From: Armatimonadota bacterium
Lineage (GTDB): Bacteria; Armatimonadota; Zipacnadia; Zipacnadales; FEN-943
Reading direction: 5' to 3'
Assembly (NCBI GenBank): GCA_026419655.1
Contig: JANZZA010000530.1
Coordinates: 1 to 7,698, forward strand
DNA: 7,698 bases
Each line of letters begins with the position of its first letter. Position 1 is the first letter of the stretch. The notes beneath the pieces were generated by a model that was not told the origin of the DNA, did no database searches, and saw nothing but the letters and a program-made list of their open reading frames with translations. Made by a program: the position numbers and the translations under genes. Below, in pieces: positions 1 through 5,954 of this stretch.

Positions 1-272
1 ATTCTACGCAAGCCAACACGGGCTTTTGCAGCAGTCCCCTGGGGGAACCCTTGTTAAAGGTTTGTCCCATGGGGCCCCTTCGCAAACTTGTTATTCTTCT
101 TTGCAGCACGCACGCCGATGAGCTAAACCTGTTCTGGACTACGGCCGGCGGGAGTACCCAGCCCGTGAACTGGCGCACTTGGCAGCGGGCGGCTGCTAAA
201 CACCGACCTGGCACGCAGGAAGAGGGGAAAAAGAAGACTACAGGCAACGAAATGGTGCTCGACAGCGCCCAC

Positions 273-302
273 TTGACTCCGGGTCTTGGGCTGATGTATT
301 TT
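273..302 (+). promoter_or_regulatory. Candidate sigma-70-type promoter of the prepilin-like gene
   Basis: TTGACT at 273-278 matches five of six positions of a -35 box. It is followed after 18 bases by TATTTT at 297-302. An alternative -10, TGTATT at 295-300, is preceded by TGA and would form an extended -10 with a 16-base spacer. Transcription would begin near 309, leaving a leader of about 33 bases that contains the ribosome binding site. This fits the GTG start at 342 and not an upstream start. The call rests on sequence match only. Confidence 0.4.
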
Positions 303-327
303 GTCAACAAGGAAGTTATATCCTGGC

Positions 328-333
328 AGGAGG
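328..333 (+). promoter_or_regulatory. Ribosome binding site fixing the prepilin start at GTG 342
   Basis: AGGAGG lies eight bases upstream of GTG 342, an ideal Shine-Dalgarno and spacing. It decides the start codon: the next residues give a short basic leader (MRKEG) followed directly by FTLIE, the usual type IV prepilin processing site. Confidence 0.75.
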
Positions 334-341
334 TGACCGCG

Positions 342-1025
342 GTGCGGAAAGAAGGTTTTACCCTCATCGAGCTGCTTGTCGTGATAGCCATTATCGCCAT
401 CCTGGCGGCCATTTTGTTCCCGGTCTTCGCCAGGGCGCGCGAGAAGGCACGACAGGCGAGCTGTCAGAGCAACCTCAAGCAGATTTCACTCGCGATGCTG
501 ATGTACGCGCAGGACTACGACGAGCGGTTCCCGGGCAGTCTCATTGCTCACTTCCCTGGGGGACCGCAGCAGTATCCGCAAGACGCGTGCTGCGTTGAGC
601 GGCTGGTCTGGGTCCTGCTCTGCGAACCGTACATCAAGAACCGGCAAGTGGTAATCTGCCCGAGCGCTCCGGACGACTTTGCCGTCAGGCCACTGGTGAA
701 TCAGCCTGTTCACTACAAGTTCAAGCACGCCTGCTGCGCCAGCGGCTCGGGATGGAGCTTGGGGCAGATTGCTTGGCCGGCGCAGACAATCATGTTCAAC
801 GAGTATGTGGACTGGCACAAGACCAGGAAGTGCGGCTGCCGGAGCGGGACCGAGCTCGACCTCAGCGCGGGCTTCAACATGGCCTTCTTCGATGGTCACG
901 TCAAGTACATGACCACGGGCCAGTCCAAGATGATCCGGACCGGTAGCAATAGGTTCGACCCCCACTGGTGCTGCCGGGACAACGGTCAGTGGACTGCTGA
1001 TCCGTCTGCGGGCTGCGATTTCTAA
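342..1025 (+). CDS. Cys-rich prepilin-like secreted protein (type IV pilin-type N-terminal methylation/cleavage domain)
   Basis: The protein is 227 residues from GTG 342. Residues 1-5 (MRKEG) form a class III leader. Cleavage after G5 would leave F6, with the conserved E10 at mature position 5, and a hydrophobic helix runs to about residue 27. The following segment (FPVFARAREKARQ, 26-38) and the SNLKQ block at 43-47 are typical of the large prepilin-like families of Armatimonadota-type bacteria. A C-terminal DGHVKYM block at 184-190 matches the 'H-X9-DG' processing-associated domain, but the histidine expected ten residues before D184 is L174. The mature part holds 12 cysteines (41, 83, 84, 94, 106, 131, 132, 164, 166, 210, 211, 225), including three CC pairs and one CxC, so disulfides or metal binding are possible. 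It is probably exported by a type II secretion/type IV pilus-like machine. Whether it forms fibres or is a stand-alone pseudopilin cannot be told. It is monocistronic here. Confidence 0.85.
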   Translation: MRKEGFTLIELLVVIAIIAILAAILFPVFARAREKARQASCQSNLKQISLAMLMYAQDYDERFPGSLIAHFPGGPQQYPQDACCVERLVWVLLCEPYIKNRQVVICPSAPDDFAVRPLVNQPVHYKFKHACCASGSGWSLGQIAWPAQTIMFNEYVDWHKTRKCGCRSGTELDLSAGFNMAFFDGHVKYMTTGQSKMIRTGSNRFDPHWCCRDNGQWTADPSAGCDF

Positions 1026-1110
1026 GGCGCTGCTGTTGTCAGCACATGCCGCAGCATGGCTTGGCAGACTTAGCAGGTCTGTCGCAGCCTGCGCGCAGCA
1101 GAAGCATGAG

Positions 1111-1139
1111 GGCGCCCATCGTTTCGAGCGGTGGGCGCC
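1111..1139. terminator. Hairpin between convergent genes, likely bidirectional terminator
   Basis: GGCGCCCATCG (1111-1121) pairs with CGGTGGGCGCC (1129-1139) across a 7-base loop. On the + strand RNA the 11-bp stem is continuous with one U-G wobble; on the - strand the same position is an A-C mismatch. It sits one base beyond the response regulator stop and about 85 bases after the prepilin stop. There is no T-tract on either side, so intrinsic termination is plausible but not certain. It could instead protect 3' ends. Confidence 0.45.
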
Positions 1140-1140
1140 G

Positions 1141-1524
1141 TCATTTGCTCAGCAGACGGGCTAGGATGACCTCAAGCAGATGGGGGAAGGGGCCCTTCTT
1201 TTCCACGAACACCCCGTTGTATTCGCTGATTCGTGCCACGTCTTCGTCAGACGTGGCATGTCCAGTAAGCACAACGACCTTCATGCCTGACCATAGCGGA
1301 TTGTTCTTGACGGCGCTCAGCACGTGCCAGCCGTCTATCACCGGCATGACGATGTCAAGCACCATAGCGTCGTAGCCTCGTCCTTCGGCCGTGGCTTGGC
1401 AGAGTTTACGCAGCGCTTCTTCACCATGGTAGGCTTCGTCGCACTCAATGCCTTCTTCGCATAGGCCGTCCGCCACTAAGCGGCAGACCGAAGGGTCGTC
1501 GTCAACGATGAGCACTCGCGGCAT
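1141..1524 (-). CDS. Single-domain response regulator (CheY-like receiver)
   Basis: The protein is 127 residues and consists of one receiver domain with no output domain. Visible signature residues are the acidic cluster D8-D9-D10 in VLIVDDDPS, the phosphoacceptor D57 in MVLDIVMP, T87 in VVLTGH and K109 in FVEKKG. These are the full set needed for Mg2+-dependent aspartyl phosphorylation. The spacing (D57 to T87 to K109) is normal for the family. The start ATG at 1524 is preceded by AGAGGA about nine bases upstream. No histidine kinase is next to it, so it is an orphan and its partner is unknown. It could act on motility, on a phosphorelay, or by protein contact. It runs on the same strand as smpB but 268 bases downstream of it, so an operon with smpB is doubtful. 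I found no convincing promoter in the gap. Confidence 0.88.
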   Translation of the reverse strand: MPRVLIVDDDPSVCRLVADGLCEEGIECDEAYHGEEALRKLCQATAEGRGYDAMVLDIVMPVIDGWHVLSAVKNNPLWSGMKVVVLTGHATSDEDVARISEYNGVFVEKKGPFPHLLEVILARLLSK

Positions 1525-1627
1525 TGGTCTTGTCCTCTTTTGTCGTGGACCGCTGACGGGCGCGGATGGTGCAAGCAGGGCAAATAGTTCTGCGAAGAGC
1601 GCTTGTGGGCCAATCCTTGTTCAAGTT

Positions 1628-1745
1628 GACTGTTGCATAACCCGCCTTTGCGCGGATTGGTTTCCTTGGCGAGTACAACCGCAGGGGCCGCGAAAATAAC
1701 ACTTTCTGCGCCAGGTAGTCCGAAAATGGCCGGTGTGCAACAGTC
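1628..1745. repeat. Inverted-repeat pair bounding 118 bases, possible MITE-like remnant
   Basis: GACTGTTGCA at 1628-1637 is repeated exactly in inverse orientation as TGCAACAGTC at 1736-1745. The similarity continues inward imperfectly: TAACCCGCC on the left against CACCGGCC on the complement of the right arm. The arms lie in the intergenic gap between smpB and the response regulator and enclose no gene. The ACTGTTGCA core recalls termini of some IS families (for example IS6-type ends), but I see no matching target duplication and no transposase. A chance palindrome or an RNA hairpin with a long loop remains possible. Confidence 0.35.
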
Positions 1746-1792
1746 TCCGAAGGCTGCCCCCCCAGAAAGACCTTTGGCCGGCGCGCTTTCCA

Positions 1793-2251
1793 CTACTCTT
1801 CACGTCCCGTCAGTCGCTGGGCGCGTCGCTGGAAGTCGCGCTCTGCTATGGCTTCCCGCTTGTCGTATTTACGCTTGCCGCGGGCGAGGCCCAGCTCGAC
1901 TTTCGCTAGGCCGCGCTCATTGAAATACAGGCTAAGTGGAATAAGGGTATAGCCTTTTTCTGCTACGCGAGAGAGTAGACGACGTAGCTCGCGGCGGTGT
2001 AGCAACAACTTGCGCGGGCGTCGCGGTTCGGGGCTGACGTGCCCGCGGGCCGAATAGGGCGCGATGTACATGTCGCGCAGCCACAGCTCGCCATTCTCGC
2101 CGGTGGCGTAGGCCTCGGCGATACTGCAGTTGTGCTCGCGCAGGGACTTGACCTCGTGCCCCTGCAGCGCGATGCCCGCCTCGATGGTATCTTCGATGAA
2201 ATAGTCGTGGCGAGCACGGCGGTTGGTTGTGACAACTACCCGTCGCGCCAT
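1793..2251 (-). CDS. smpB: SsrA (tmRNA)-binding protein SmpB
   Basis: The protein is 152 residues from ATG 2251, the usual SmpB length of about 150-160. Family blocks are all present in order: NRRARHDYFIEDTIEAGIAL near the N-terminus, GHEVKSLRE, the SIAEAYA segment, an RPRKLLLHRREL basic block, EKGYTLIPLSLYF, the VELGLARGKRKYDKRE block and a basic C-terminal tail ending in TGREE that would enter the mRNA channel. SmpB binds tmRNA and carries it to stalled ribosomes, freeing them and tagging the nascent protein for degradation. A GTG at 2260 would add three residues (M-S-A). I prefer ATG 2251 because AGGCGG lies eight bases upstream of it and because family members start near this point. I could not find the tmRNA gene (ssrA) in the window. 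It is transcribed divergently from the metabolic genes at 2391 onward. Confidence 0.96.
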   Translation of the reverse strand: MARRVVVTTNRRARHDYFIEDTIEAGIALQGHEVKSLREHNCSIAEAYATGENGELWLRDMYIAPYSARGHVSPEPRRPRKLLLHRRELRRLLSRVAEKGYTLIPLSLYFNERGLAKVELGLARGKRKYDKREAIAERDFQRRAQRLTGREE

Positions 2252-2268
2252 GGCGCTCACCGCCTGCC

Positions 2269-2297
2269 AATATATCCGGGCAAGCGGGCCGGGTCAA
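2269..2297 (-). promoter_or_regulatory. Candidate smpB promoter
   Basis: Read on the minus strand, TTGACC (2297-2292) is followed after exactly 17 bases by TATATT (2274-2269). Each box matches five of six consensus positions, the best promoter match in the window. Transcription should start around 2263-2261, only about ten bases before ATG 2251 and right at the alternative GTG 2260, so the mRNA would be almost leaderless. Confidence 0.55.
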
Positions 2298-2342
2298 CGA
2301 AAGCTGCGGCACGTTCCCACTACGCCTGCCTTACGGCACGGT

Positions 2343-2371
2343 TTGCCTGGCCGGTTGTCCTGGGTTATTCT
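2343..2371 (+). promoter_or_regulatory. Candidate promoter for the lipoyl-domain gene and following operon
   Basis: TTGCCT (2343-2348) is followed after 17 bases by TATTCT (2366-2371); each box matches four of six consensus bases. Transcription would begin near 2378, about 13 bases before ATG 2391. No Shine-Dalgarno is visible before that ATG. The match is moderate, and the position in a divergent intergenic region supports it. Confidence 0.35.
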
Positions 2372-2390
2372 TTGTCGCCGGACTGGTACT

Positions 2391-2888
2391 ATGGCCGAGC
2401 TGTTAAGAATCGAGCAATGGGCGGAGAACCTGCGTGAGGTGACGATGGGCCGCTGGCTCAAGGCGGAGGGTGAGCCGGTGGACGTTGGCGAGCCGTTGTG
2501 CGAGATAATCACCGAAAAGGTGACCTTCGAGTACGAGTCGCCGGTCTCCGGGGTATTGTTGAGGGTTTATGCTCCAGAAAAGAGTGTGATACCGGTCGGG
2601 TACATTTTTGGTTGCGTCGGAGAGGTCGGAGAACAGCCGCCGGCAGGTGTGGAAGAGGAAAACGCCCGGCTTCTGGACCAGCACCTGGCACAGGGCACGC
2701 TGGATTTAGATTTGGACTTGGAACCGGGCCTCTCAGGGCCGGGCAGCCGCGTGCGGGCCACGCCAGCTGCCCGCCGCGCAGCCCGTCAGGCTGGTGTTTC
2801 TCTGGCTGACGTGGCGGCCTGGGTGGGCCAGAGCCGGCCTATCACCGACGCGGACGTGGAAGCTTTCATAAGGGGCCGACATTCCTAG
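2391..2888 (+). CDS. Short E2-like protein: lipoyl domain plus E3-binding domain, no acyltransferase domain
   Basis: The protein is 165 residues from ATG 2391. Residues 1-80 form a biotinyl/lipoyl domain: the E16-V17-T18 to W22-L23-K24 region matches the start of E2 lipoyl domains, and ITEKVTFEYESP (39-51) carries the expected lipoylation site K43. A Pro/acid-rich linker with an alternating Leu-Asp run (103-110) leads to a peripheral-subunit-binding domain (about 120-160) with the RVRATPAARRAARQAGV motif and ITDADVEAF. The usual GTGxxGR turn of this domain is replaced by WVGQSRP. Full E2 acyltransferases have a further catalytic domain of about 230 residues with an HxxxD motif. Here the gene simply stops at TAG 2886-2888, and the next gene is FabG. 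It probably serves as a swinging-arm carrier and scaffold for the E1 enzyme encoded at 5951. Alternatives are an E3-binding-protein-like subunit, or an E2 whose catalytic part is encoded elsewhere. No SD is visible before the start. Confidence 0.85.
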   Translation: MAELLRIEQWAENLREVTMGRWLKAEGEPVDVGEPLCEIITEKVTFEYESPVSGVLLRVYAPEKSVIPVGYIFGCVGEVGEQPPAGVEEENARLLDQHLAQGTLDLDLDLEPGLSGPGSRVRATPAARRAARQAGVSLADVAAWVGQSRPITDADVEAFIRGRHS

Positions 2889-2917
2889 CCAGTACTGCTC
2901 GCGCAGGGGGGAGCGGC

Positions 2918-3664
2918 GTGATAAACCTGTCCGGCAAGACAGCTCTCGTCACCGGGGGCTCCCGGGGCATTGGGCGAGCTGTGGCCATAAAGCTGGCCGA
3001 GCGCGGTGCGGATGTGGCAGTGAACTACCGGGAGCGCGCAGATGCCGCTGCCGAGGTTTGCGAGGCCATTACGGACATGGGCGTGCGTGCCGTATCGGTG
3101 CAGGCCGATGTGTCTTCGCCCGAGCAGGTGACCGCCATGGTTGAGGCCGTTCACGCACATCTCGGTCCCATAGACATCCTCGTCAACAATGCGGGAATAG
3201 TGGCTGACCAGTACCTGGCCATGATGAACGAAGACCAGTGGGCACGGGTTCTTGACGTGTCTTTAGGCGGGGCATTCAGGTGCACCAAGGCAGTAGTCCG
3301 AGACATGATGAAAAAGCGCTGGGGCCGAATCGTTAACATCTCCTCGGTGGCCGGACTGACGGGCGACATCCGAAGGGCAAATTATTCGGCGGCAAAGGCC
3401 GGCTTGCTCGGCCTGACCCGGGCGACTGCTCGTGAACTGGCCGGCCACGGCATTACAGTAAACGCAGTGGCGCCCGGCATTATCGAGACTGACCTGACGG
3501 CCGCCATGGAGCCCAAGCGCGCGGAGACGCTCATGGCTCTCATTCCGCTGGGGCGATTTGGCCGCCCCGAGGACGTTGCTGGACTTGTTGCCTTTCTGTG
3601 CAGCGAAGAAGCTGCTTACATCACCGGTCAGGTTTTCGTAGTTGATGGAGGACTGCACATGTAG
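2918..3664 (+). CDS. fabG: 3-oxoacyl-[ACP] reductase FabG-like SDR
   Basis: The protein is 248 residues, a normal classical SDR length. It shows the cofactor motif TGGSRGIG (12-19), NNAG (90-93), catalytic S143, and Y156-x3-K160 in NYSAAKAG, followed by the NAVAPGIIETDLT loop. The C-terminus (VFVVDGGLHM) is typical of FabG. It should reduce 3-oxoacyl thioesters to 3-hydroxyacyl thioesters with NAD(P)H in the cytoplasm. Two family positions differ: S115 (in DVSLGGAF) stands where E. coli FabG has the tetrad Asn, and H177 stands where E. coli has an Arg described as ACP-contacting. The start is GTG 2918 with a strong purine-rich SD (AGGGGGGAG, 2905-2913). It lies 29 bases after the lipoyl-protein stop, so the two are likely co-transcribed. 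The neighbouring ketosynthases suggest it works on their product and not on housekeeping fatty acid synthesis. The exact thioester carrier is unknown. Confidence 0.92.
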   Translation: MINLSGKTALVTGGSRGIGRAVAIKLAERGADVAVNYRERADAAAEVCEAITDMGVRAVSVQADVSSPEQVTAMVEAVHAHLGPIDILVNNAGIVADQYLAMMNEDQWARVLDVSLGGAFRCTKAVVRDMMKKRWGRIVNISSVAGLTGDIRRANYSAAKAGLLGLTRATARELAGHGITVNAVAPGIIETDLTAAMEPKRAETLMALIPLGRFGRPEDVAGLVAFLCSEEAAYITGQVFVVDGGLHM

Positions 3665-3808
3665 CCGTCCATGCGGCTGCCGAAGGCTGCAGAGCGGCTG
3701 GCGCGTCGGGGCTGTGGAGTGCGGCACCTCGGCCTTGTGTGTCGGGGAACTCTGTGTTCATCCAATCGTCTTTAGCCTCAAGCGAGTTTTGTGCAGCGCA
3801 TATCCGTC

Positions 3809-5017
3809 ATGGCTCAACCAGTGGTCATCACAGGAGTAGGGCTTGTTTCTCCGCTGGGCTGCGACGTGGGGGAGTTCTGGCGGCGGCTGATAGCAGGCGA
3901 GAGGGGCTTGTCGCGCATCGAGAGATTTGACCCGACTGGCCTTCGTAACGAGCGGGCGGGTGAGGTGAAGAGCTGGGTTTTCGAGGCGGCTGATTTTGGC
4001 CTGGACTCGGTACCTTCATTGGCTTCTCAGTTTGCCCTGGTTGCCGCAGCGCACGCCTTGCTGGACGCAGGCTACTCATGGCCCCTTGATTCGGGTGCTG
4101 TGCGCGTGGGGGCGGTCGCCTCAACGAATTTTGCTGGGGCCGACTACTGGGAGCAATTTCTGCGGTCCTTAGCGGCTGGCGACCCGAAGGGGCAACTTTT
4201 CGCTGGCGCCGTGTTTGACGAGACGCCGCGGTTGATGCGAAAGGTCTTTGGCCTCAGGGGGCCGGCTGGACTTATCTCCATCGCTTGCTCGTCCGGCGCT
4301 GCGGCTATCGGCCTGGGTGCCGACTGGGTCCGCTGGGGACTGTGCGATGTGGCCGTGGCTGGGGGCCACGACTGTCTCGCCCCTTCGCCATTGGCTGGCC
4401 TCAGCGCCCTCCACACGATCACGGCGGACGACATTCATCCCTTCTCGGCCAACCGCAGCGGAACCATCTTCGGCGAAGGGGCAGCTTACGTTGTCCTCGA
4501 GTCCCTCGATGCTGCTTTGGAACGGGGCGCAAAAATCTACGCCGAGGTGGCCGGCTGGGCGCAGAACAACAACGGCTACCACATGACGGCACCTGATCCT
4601 GGCGCCGAGGGCATGACTCAGGTCATTGCCGCGTGTCTTGCCAATGCCGCCATTAGCCCTGATGAAGTTGATTACATCAATGCTCACGGCACGGGCACCC
4701 AGCCCCATGACCCGGCTGAAACGCTCGCGATAAAAAATGTCCTCGGCAAGCGGGCCTATGAGATACCGGTAAGCTCAATCAAGGGCGCCATAGGCCATCT
4801 GATGGGAGCTGCAGGAGCCATCGAGACTGTGGCGGCATCCCTCGCCATCGTACGGGGCATAGTGCCACCTACGGCTTCCTATACCTTGCCTGACCCGGAA
4901 TGTGACCTCGACTACGTGCCTAACGTGGGCCGGCCTGCGGACGTGAGGGTGGCCCTTTCCATCTCCGCTGGCATCGGCGGCAGCAATGCTTGTGTGGCTC
5001 TGAGGAGAGTAGAGTGA
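3809..5017 (+). CDS. FabF-type beta-ketoacyl synthase (KAS II-like) with intact Cys-His-His triad
   Basis: The protein is 402 residues from ATG 3809, close to the usual 410. It starts with VVITGVGLVSPLG and carries nucleophile C160 (ISIACSSG), H293 (NAHGTGT), K325 and H330 (SSIKGAIGH), plus the NNNGYHMTAPDP loop. These show an active decarboxylative condensing enzyme. The glycine-rich C-terminal loop reads SAGIGGSN, so the gatekeeper phenylalanine (F400 in E. coli FabF) is I389. The upstream GTG 3791 would add six residues; neither start has a clear SD, and I chose the ATG because family members start there. The 144-base gap after fabG contains no ACP gene and no clear promoter. The next gene begins one base after the stop and encodes a degenerate paralogue, so a KS/chain-length-factor-type heterodimer is likely. 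It could instead be a secondary-metabolite KS working with an unlinked ACP. Confidence 0.93.
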   Translation: MAQPVVITGVGLVSPLGCDVGEFWRRLIAGERGLSRIERFDPTGLRNERAGEVKSWVFEAADFGLDSVPSLASQFALVAAAHALLDAGYSWPLDSGAVRVGAVASTNFAGADYWEQFLRSLAAGDPKGQLFAGAVFDETPRLMRKVFGLRGPAGLISIACSSGAAAIGLGADWVRWGLCDVAVAGGHDCLAPSPLAGLSALHTITADDIHPFSANRSGTIFGEGAAYVVLESLDAALERGAKIYAEVAGWAQNNNGYHMTAPDPGAEGMTQVIAACLANAAISPDEVDYINAHGTGTQPHDPAETLAIKNVLGKRAYEIPVSSIKGAIGHLMGAAGAIETVAASLAIVRGIVPPTASYTLPDPECDLDYVPNVGRPADVRVALSISAGIGGSNACVALRRVE

Positions 5018-5018
5018 A

Positions 5019-5954
5019 GTGCTGGCGGCGCCGGTAGCAGTGACAGGCATCGGAATCCTCTCGCCCCTGGGCATTGGCCGCGAAGCCACTGCCGAGGCCC
5101 TGGCGTCCGGGCGCGCCAATATCGAGCCCCCGACCCTCTTCGACGCCAGCTTGTATGGCACCCAGCGGGCAGGCGAGGTACCCGGTTTTGCGCCGAAAGC
5201 CTTTGTAGAAACGCCCAAAACTTACCTCGACCGCTGTACGGCTCTGACCCTGGCCGCCTGCTATCTCGCTGTGCGCGATGCCAACCTGCCATGGGCAGAA
5301 AGCGCCCCGGTGCGTCGGAGCATTTCCCACGGCACGGCCTTTGGGTGCCTGGATTCCATGGTGGCTCTGACCTCGCGCGTCCAATCCAGCGGCGCCAGAA
5401 GCGCTTCACCCATAATTTTTTCCCACAGTTTCATCAACGCTCCAGCTAGCCTGGCCGCCATTGAGTACTCGGTGCGGGGCCCTGCGCCGACCTTCGCCTC
5501 TGGCGACCTGGCGGGCGCCGAAGCCCTGGTCTACGGTGCCAGCCTGGTGGCCAGCGGCGCGGTGGATTTTTGTCTCGCGGGCGGCACAGAAGCCCTCAGC
5601 GAGCCTCTATACGCCGCCCTCGACGATGCCGGCAGATTAGCGGCCGGTTTGACGCCTGCCGAGGCGGCAGTGATGCTGGTGCTGGAGCCAGTCAAAGCTG
5701 TCGGGGACAGGGGCGCCAGGATCCTGGCGACTATTTCCGCAGCGGCGCTGGCCGGTGAAGCTTCCGAGGAGCTGGTGGCTATCGGCGCGTCCGATGTTCC
5801 GCTGTGGTCTGCACCTGTTGACTGGGGTCACGCCTTTGGCGCCGAGTTTCCCCTGCGCGTTTCAGTGGCTATCATCACTGGATTAGAGCGGGCCGCGGTG
5901 ACAATGGATACCGAGTTGGGAGCAGCGGCTGTAGTGCTGGAGGCAACCAGGTGA
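5019..5954 (+). CDS. Degenerate, shortened ketosynthase homologue (chain-length-factor-like)
   Basis: The protein is 311 residues, about 90-100 shorter than a KS. The N-terminal half is clearly KS-like (VAVTGIGILSPLG, RAGEV shared with the upstream KS, DRCTALTLAA, then GPAPTFASGDLAGAEAL and FCLAGGTEAL). Aligning on the AGG motif places D163 where the nucleophilic Cys should be. The NAHGTGT block is missing, and the C-terminal domain has collapsed to a short stretch (VDWGHAFGAEFPL, 267-278) that resembles the KGAIGHLMGAAGA block and keeps its histidine (H271). It therefore cannot condense by the normal mechanism and probably acts as a non-catalytic partner of the KS encoded just upstream. The start is GTG 5019, one base after the KS stop, with GAGGAG at 5002-5007. 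The stop overlaps the next gene's start (GTGA). There is no sign of frameshift: the frame is open and coding-like throughout, so I treat it as a real gene and not a pseudogene. Confidence 0.83.
   Translation: MLAAPVAVTGIGILSPLGIGREATAEALASGRANIEPPTLFDASLYGTQRAGEVPGFAPKAFVETPKTYLDRCTALTLAACYLAVRDANLPWAESAPVRRSISHGTAFGCLDSMVALTSRVQSSGARSASPIIFSHSFINAPASLAAIEYSVRGPAPTFASGDLAGAEALVYGASLVASGAVDFCLAGGTEALSEPLYAALDDAGRLAAGLTPAEAAVMLVLEPVKAVGDRGARILATISAAALAGEASEELVAIGASDVPLWSAPVDWGHAFGAEFPLRVSVAIITGLERAAVTMDTELGAAAVVLEATR

Larger units (their letters stand above)
1..341. other. Gene-free upstream region of the prepilin-like gene
   Basis: I see no convincing gene here. The reading frame of the downstream prepilin stays open back to about base 51, but that upstream translation has no recognisable domain and would bury the prepilin leader about 97 residues inside a protein, which is incompatible with prepilin peptidase processing. 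The first 100 bases are rich in short self-complementary G/C runs (for example around 34-46 and 65-79), which may be the tail of an upstream transcription unit. The only regulatory signals I can support are the candidate promoter at 273-302 and the Shine-Dalgarno at 328-333. Confidence 0.5.

Noticed and set aside
1..60. Resemblance of ACGCAAGCC...GGGCT at the left edge to part of a c-di-GMP (GEMM-I) riboswitch
   Set aside because: Only a few bases match, the AAACC and tetraloop-receptor parts are not identifiable, and a separate promoter lies between it and the prepilin gene.
51..341. N-terminal extension of the prepilin frame from base 51
   Set aside because: It would place the prepilin leader internally, has no recognisable domain, and a perfect SD plus leader peptide point to GTG 342.
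936..975. GGTTCGACC, a tRNA T-arm-like string
   Set aside because: It lies inside the prepilin coding sequence and no cloverleaf can be drawn around it.
1525..1792. Possible tRNA, tmRNA (ssrA) or small gene in the smpB-response regulator gap
   Set aside because: No TPsiC-like motif with matching acceptor stem, no recognisable tag-peptide frame, and the short frames here look random on both strands.
3665..3808. Acyl carrier protein gene or promoter between fabG and the KS
   Set aside because: 144 bases is too short for an ACP, no DSL phosphopantetheine motif is present, and no convincing -35/-10 pair was found; only a weak 5-bp hairpin at 3663-3678 without a T-tract.
4169..4708. Minus-strand frame of 179 codons across the ketosynthase gene
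   Set aside because: Antisense shadow of a well-supported KS gene; no domain or start signal.
5019..5954. Treating the short KS-like gene as a pseudogene
   Set aside because: The frame is uninterrupted, has a good SD, is tightly coupled to both neighbours, and its loss of Cys matches the chain-length-factor pattern rather than random decay.
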